DNA of 9,194 nucleotides from Acidobacteriota bacterium (GTDB lineage: Bacteria; Acidobacteriota; Terriglobia; Acidiferrales; UBA7541), in the NCBI GenBank assembly GCA_016179005.1, contig JACOSF010000142.1:1-9194 (forward strand). Direction: 5' to 3'. Positions within the stretch are counted from its first letter, which is position 1, and the number at the start of each line of letters is the position of its first letter. A program made the translations under genes and the position numbers. The notes beneath the pieces were generated by a model. That model ran no database searches and was not told where the DNA came from. It saw nothing but the letters and a program-made list of their open reading frames with translations. This document shows positions 6,160 through 9,194 of this stretch, piece after piece.

Positions 6160-6177
6160 CTAACGCCCGGCCCCTAC
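6153..6177 (-). repeat. REP-like palindrome with GTAG foot, read as the 3' end of the kinase gene
   Basis: CGGGC (6156-6160), loop TAAC, GCCCG (6165-6169), extended by GGG (6153-6155) with CCC (6171-6173) around one bulged G. On the minus strand it begins GTAG (6177-6174). The kinase frame runs through it: the final residues V-G-A-G-R come from the foot and first arm, and the TAG stop (6162-6160) falls at the loop. The kinase's original end was therefore probably displaced when this element arrived. Confidence 0.65.
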
Positions 6178-7971
6178 AGGCTTCAACATCACGACGAAGC
6201 GGGTGCCGCCCGCCGCGGGAGGCACGGGGCTTTCGCAGTCGATGGTGGCGCCGATTTCGGCGAGGCGCTTTTCGACGATGGCCACGCCCGGTGGCAGCGC
6301 TTCGATGGCGTTGACGATGAGATTGGAAAGCACGTCGCTCAGTACCTCCTCGGTTGCAGCGGCTTCTGCTTTTTCCGAAGCACCCTCGAGAGTGAGCGAA
6401 ACGCCGCGACGCTCGGCTTCGTGCTGCAAGAGAGAGACGGTCTGCGTGGCGACGGCAGCGACGTCAACGACCGCCGCCGTGATGCCGCTCGCGGCGCGCA
6501 CGGCGGGCTTGGCGTAGCGCAGGAGCTGCGTAAGCTTCGTGTTGAGGCGGTCCACTTCGGCGATGGCCTTTTCGCAATCGGGGCGCGCGGAGGCGGGCAG
6601 GCCGGGATTTTCAAGCTGGAGCTGCAACAGAGTTTTGATCGAGCTGAGCGGATTGCGAAGATTGTGCGAAACGCTGGCGGCCATCTGGCCGAGCAGGGCG
6701 AGGCGCTCGCGCTCGGCGAGCTCGCGTTCGAGGCGGAGCTTTTCGTCGAGGAGGCGGCAGAGGTCAATCGCGGCGGGAAGCTGCTCGGCGAGGTAGTCGA
6801 GCGCGGCGTGAGTTTCGCCAGAAAGCGCTTGGCCGAAAAAGTAGGCTTCGAGGACGCCGATTTCGGCGGGGCCATTACGAAGAACGAAGCGCTGGGCGTT
6901 TCCGGAAACAGTGGCGGGGCGCGCGGGGCCGTCGTGCAAGGAGATGCGCACGCCGGAAAGAGAAAACGATTCGCGGATGCGCGATTCGGCAAGAGCGATG
7001 AGTTCCGCCAAATTGCCGGCGCGAGCGACGTGCTGAATTTCCGCGGTGAGGCGCTGGAGCTGCTCGGCTTCGGCGCGAAATGCGCGCTGGAGGACCTTTC
7101 CCACTCTCCGCTGAAGGGGTCCGAAGAAAACCACCAGAACAAAAATGAGCACGCTGCGCGTAGCAACGGGCGGGAAATAGGGTTCGAGCCATTCGCTGAT
7201 CCTCTGCGCGAGCGTGAGATAGAGCAGAGCAAGAAACGCGAGTGAGACGGTGATGACAAGGTTGCGCTGAACGCCGACGGCCAGAAAGCGATTGCGGATG
7301 ATGTAGTAGCCCAACAGTGCGCCGGGAATAAGCATGAGGAAGTAGAAAGCTCGGCTCCCTGCGCCGAAAGCAAACGCGACGGCAAACGTGGCAGCCAGAG
7401 CCAGATGAAGGCGGGTAAGCGACACACGGTTTTCGCTGCGCGCAAAGAACAACTGCATCAGGACCGACAAACAAAATGCCAAGGAAAACCAGGGAAAGAA
7501 CTGCCAGGTTTCCATAGAGTGAAGTGAAATGAATTCCCGTGGGTCGAGCTTGAGAAACAGTTTACCCACGAGAGCCAATTCGAATATTGCGGGCAAATAG
7601 AAGACTCCGATGATCAAGTAGATCCATCGCGGGATCTGCCCTTTCTTCAGGCGCCGCAAATACTCAAAGTGAACATGAACCAAGAGTGGCGGAAATAGAG
7701 CTGCTCCAATTGCTGTGATTGTTCCGGCCAAAACCGCACTGAACGCCGGAATCGATGCGCCCCGATGCAGGAAGTAGATGAAATATATGTCGATATTCAA
7801 TTGAAGAAGCTTGCCCGCGTAAATGAGAAAGGTGGCGATCCCGGTCAAGAAAAGGACGACTTCAAAAGGCCTGCGGCGGCGAAGGCCAGCGAACAAAGTC
7901 AGGAGAAAAAGGTAAAGAACAGTTCCGGCGGTAAAGACGATGAGAAAGACGATTTGTGTAGCTGAGTACAT
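6160..7971 (-). CDS. Polytopic membrane sensor histidine kinase with a defective ATP-binding domain
   Basis: 603 residues from the ATG at 7971-7969 (MYSATQIVF). A TTG 30 codons upstream is also in frame, but nothing supports it. The first 290 residues hold eight or nine hydrophobic segments (about 4-30, 36-56, 73-100, 116-136, 157-177, 188-206, 208-226, 236-257, 272-286), suggesting sensing in or at the inner membrane. A GAF-like region follows (about 300-410), then a coiled coil and the HisKA box MAASVSHNLRNPLSSIK with phospho-acceptor H436. The N box is present (LSNLIVNAIEAL, N550 and N554), but the chain passes directly from LPPG to VAIVEKRLAEIGATI, a sequence normally found just after the G2 box. 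The DxGxG, F and GxGLG motifs are absent, as if about 45-50 codons had been deleted in frame near 6283-6292. Without them ATP binding should fail. It is followed by an NtrC-type regulator, its likely partner. The last five codons come from a palindromic repeat. No strong Shine-Dalgarno precedes the start. Confidence 0.85.
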   Translation of the reverse strand: MYSATQIVFLIVFTAGTVLYLFLLTLFAGLRRRRPFEVVLFLTGIATFLIYAGKLLQLNIDIYFIYFLHRGASIPAFSAVLAGTITAIGAALFPPLLVHVHFEYLRRLKKGQIPRWIYLIIGVFYLPAIFELALVGKLFLKLDPREFISLHSMETWQFFPWFSLAFCLSVLMQLFFARSENRVSLTRLHLALAATFAVAFAFGAGSRAFYFLMLIPGALLGYYIIRNRFLAVGVQRNLVITVSLAFLALLYLTLAQRISEWLEPYFPPVATRSVLIFVLVVFFGPLQRRVGKVLQRAFRAEAEQLQRLTAEIQHVARAGNLAELIALAESRIRESFSLSGVRISLHDGPARPATVSGNAQRFVLRNGPAEIGVLEAYFFGQALSGETHAALDYLAEQLPAAIDLCRLLDEKLRLERELAERERLALLGQMAASVSHNLRNPLSSIKTLLQLQLENPGLPASARPDCEKAIAEVDRLNTKLTQLLRYAKPAVRAASGITAAVVDVAAVATQTVSLLQHEAERRGVSLTLEGASEKAEAAATEEVLSDVLSNLIVNAIEALPPGVAIVEKRLAEIGATIDCESPVPPAAGGTRFVVMLKPVGAGR

Positions 7972-8019
7972 CGTAGGTGCCGGGCCTTCAGGCGAATCCC
8001 GATCTGCTCCTTGCTGCGA

Positions 8020-8048
8020 ATAGTAGCCTCGTGGGAGAAGCAACTCAA
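8020..8048 (-). promoter_or_regulatory. Possible sigma-70-type promoter for the histidine kinase gene
   Basis: On the minus strand TTGAGT (8048-8043) and TACTAT (8025-8020) are separated by exactly 17 bp, and the predicted start lies about 40 bp upstream of the chosen kinase ATG. Each hexamer matches the consensus at only four of six positions, so this is a weak prediction. The spacer between the kinase ATG and groES (7972-8267, 296 bp) otherwise holds only the groE control region. Confidence 0.3.
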
Positions 8049-8153
8049 GAACCAAGTGCAAGGAAAAGGCGACAATGCGTAAGCGGTTGAAACATCGTGG
8101 CTTAGGATGCGAGTTGAGGCGAGCGAGTGAATTCTGAGGTGATGTCTAAAGGC

Positions 8154-8181
8154 TTGACATGAAGGGAGTTTGTGATATATT
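8154..8181 (+). promoter_or_regulatory. groESL promoter (sigma-70/SigA type, extended -10)
   Basis: A perfect -35 box TTGACA (8154-8159) is followed after 16 bp by TATATT (8176-8181), preceded by TGA (8173-8175), which gives an extended -10. The -10 box overlaps the first bases of the CIRCE operator, so HrcA bound there would block RNA polymerase. The predicted start of transcription, about 8188-8190, falls inside the operator and leaves a leader of about 80 nt before groES. Confidence 0.85.
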
Positions 8182-8206
8182 AGCACTCGTCTCTGAGGAG
8201 TGCTAA
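8180..8206 (+). promoter_or_regulatory. CIRCE operator (HrcA binding site)
   Basis: TTAGCACTC (8180-8188), nine bases, GAGTGCTAA (8198-8206). This matches the CIRCE consensus without a mismatch, including the 9-bp spacer. HrcA represses groE through this element and is released on heat or protein-folding stress. hrcA itself is not in the window. Confidence 0.97.
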
Positions 8207-8267
8207 GCAGACAATGGCGCTCCTTCTGAACGAAACTACCTGAGCAAACCACCGGAGGTAAAGGACG

Positions 8268-8582
8268 ATGGCAGTAAAAGTGACTCCCCTGCATGACCGC
8301 GTAATCATCAGAAGGATTGAAGAGAAAGAGTCCGTGAAGGGCGGCATCATCATCCCCGACACGGCCAAAGAGAAACCGCAGGAGGGCGAAGTAATCGCCG
8401 TCGGTGCGGGCAAGCTGGAAAAGGGCCAGCGGGTACCGATGGATGTCGAAGTCGGCGACCGCGTGCTCTTCGGGAAATACAGCGGCACGGACATCAAGCT
8501 GGACGACGAAGACTACCTGATCCTTCGCGAGGAAGAAATCCTGGCGAAGCTGGGCGGGGCAGCGAAGGCGGCGAAGAAGTAG
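8268..8582 (+). CDS. groES: Co-chaperonin GroES
   Basis: 104 residues, slightly longer than the usual 95-97. It forms the seven-subunit lid that closes the GroEL chamber in the cytoplasm. The family pattern is complete: PLHDRVIIRR (7-16), the mobile loop that docks on GroEL, ending GGIIIPDTAKEKP (25-37), the roof segment GKLEKGQRVP (48-57), VGDRVLFGKYSGTDIKLDDEDYLILREEEILA, and a short Ala/Lys tail. The start ATG has a strong GGAGGT (8254-8259) 8 bp upstream. The gene is the first of the CIRCE-controlled operon, with groEL 127 bp downstream. It ends AAG TAG, with a heptamer repeat starting at the last base of the stop. Confidence 0.98.
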   Translation: MAVKVTPLHDRVIIRRIEEKESVKGGIIIPDTAKEKPQEGEVIAVGAGKLEKGQRVPMDVEVGDRVLFGKYSGTDIKLDDEDYLILREEEILAKLGGAAKAAKK

Positions 8583-8610
8583 TGGCGAGTGGTGAGTGAC
8601 GAGTGGCGAG
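8582..8610. repeat. Degenerate 7-bp tandem repeat, GTGRYGA x4, in the groES-groEL spacer
   Basis: Four contiguous heptamers, GTGGCGA (8582), GTGGTGA (8589), GTGACGA (8596) and GTGGCGA (8603), start at the last base of the groES stop codon. Variation is almost confined to positions 4 and 5, where it is purine and pyrimidine respectively. The rest of the spacer (8611-8692) shows no gene or clear hairpin. Confidence 0.7.
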
Positions 8611-8709
8611 AAAGAAACACCCACCCGCCAACGGAGATTTTCTTAGAAGCAGAATTTCCTGGCAAAAGCTGGGAGCAGAATTCGAAATCATCGAGGAGGA
8701 AGAAGGAAC

Positions 8710-9194
8710 ATGGCAAAGCAAATCGTAACTGGTGAGAATTCCCGCCAGGCGATCCTGCGTGGCGTCAACGTACTGGCCGATGCGGTGAAAATTACGCTGG
8801 GGCCGAAGGGACGCAACGCGGTGATCGAGAAGAAATTCGGCGCGCCGGTGATTACCAAGGACGGCGTGACGGTGGCGAAGGAAATCGAGCTGCAAGACGG
8901 GCTGGAAAACATGGGCGCGCAGATGGTGCGCGAAGTCGCGTCGAAGACATCCGACGTGGCCGGCGACGGCACCACGACGGCGACCGTGCTGGCGCAGGCC
9001 ATCTTCCGCGAAGGCGTGAAGACGGTGGCGGCCGGCGCGAGCCCGATGGCGCTGAAGCGCGGCATCGAGAAGGCCGTGGAAGTGGCGTGCGAGGAAATCA
9101 AGAAGCTGCACCGCGACGTCAAGGGCGACATGATCGCGCAGGTGGGCACCATCTCCGCGAACAACGACAAGCAGATCGGCAGCATCATCGCCGA
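8710..9194 (+). CDS. groEL: Chaperonin GroEL, N-terminal part (3' truncated by window edge)
   Basis: The first 161 codons of the 60-kDa chaperonin subunit, about 30% of the usual 540-550 residues; the frame is open to the window end. The equatorial-domain signatures are clear: ILRGVNVLADAVKITLGPKGRN (phosphate-binding loop region), VITKDGVTVAKEIEL, ENMGAQMVREVASKTSDVAGDGTTTATVLAQ with the catalytic aspartate of GDGTTT, then ASPMALKRGIEKAV and AQVGTISANND. The ATG at 8710 follows GAGGAGG (8693-8699) at 10 bp and a closer AAGGA. It is transcribed with groES under CIRCE control and folds cytosolic proteins with ATP. Nothing in this part is unusual. Confidence 0.98.
   Translation, partial: MAKQIVTGENSRQAILRGVNVLADAVKITLGPKGRNAVIEKKFGAPVITKDGVTVAKEIELQDGLENMGAQMVREVASKTSDVAGDGTTTATVLAQAIFREGVKTVAAGASPMALKRGIEKAVEVACEEIKKLHRDVKGDMIAQVGTISANNDKQIGSIIA

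Noticed and set aside
6022..7245. A 407-codon + strand open frame opposite the histidine kinase
   Set aside because: It is antisense to a well-supported kinase frame, has no recognisable domain and no ribosome-binding site worth naming.
7973..8000. A plus-strand GTAG with a short GCCT/AGGC hairpin just upstream of the kinase start
   Set aside because: The stem is only four pairs, in the opposite orientation to all other copies, and does not start at the foot. It is probably chance.
8579..8582. GTAG at the groES stop as another palindrome foot
   Set aside because: The tetranucleotide is there, but a heptamer tandem repeat follows instead of a palindrome, and AAG TAG is a common gene end. It was not counted with the others.

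Overview
The window looks like a piece of a GC-rich chromosome from a Gram-negative soil-type bacterium, most likely Acidobacteriota. That placement is inference. It rests on base composition, a HrcA/CIRCE-controlled groES-groEL operon, an MlaF-like ATPase that implies an outer membrane, and spacers packed with REP-like palindromes and degenerate 7-8 bp tandem repeats. No 16S or marker-gene comparison was possible.

Layout. Bases 2-610 (+) hold the 3' end of a serine beta-lactamase-fold hydrolase. It converges on a long block of five minus-strand genes. In their transcription order (right to left) these are a polytopic membrane histidine kinase (6160-7971), a sigma-54-dependent NtrC-type response regulator (4656-6056), mobA for molybdenum cofactor guanylylation (3889-4491), a lone MlaF-like ABC ATPase (2835-3596) and an OPT-family oligopeptide transporter (678-2708). 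Divergent from the kinase, on the + strand, lie a strong promoter with a perfect CIRCE operator (8154-8206), groES (8268-8582) and the start of groEL (8710 to the window end).

How the genes relate. The kinase and regulator are adjacent and co-oriented, so they are probably a cognate pair. However, the kinase lacks the stretch of its ATP-binding domain that carries the D, F and G2 boxes, as if about 45-50 codons had been cut out in frame. It is therefore probably not an active kinase, unless the assembly is wrong here. mobA, the ATPase and the transporter are housekeeping or transport genes with no obvious joint function. They are separated by repeat-filled spacers rather than tightly coupled.

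Main unexpected signal. All five minus-strand genes end at or within 11 bp of a palindrome whose 5' foot, on the coding strand, is the tetranucleotide GTAG. This is the hallmark foot of REP elements mobilised by RAYT (TnpA_REP) transposases. In OPT, mobA and the regulator, the TAG stop codon is itself the TAG of that GTAG. In the kinase, the last five codons and the stop are read from the palindrome. A tandem array of nine such hairpins fills the mobA-ATPase spacer. All 13 units found have the same orientation. Separately, several spacers carry degenerate 7-bp (GTGRYGA, AAARYGR, CGATATT) or 8-bp (GATTGAGT) tandem repeats.
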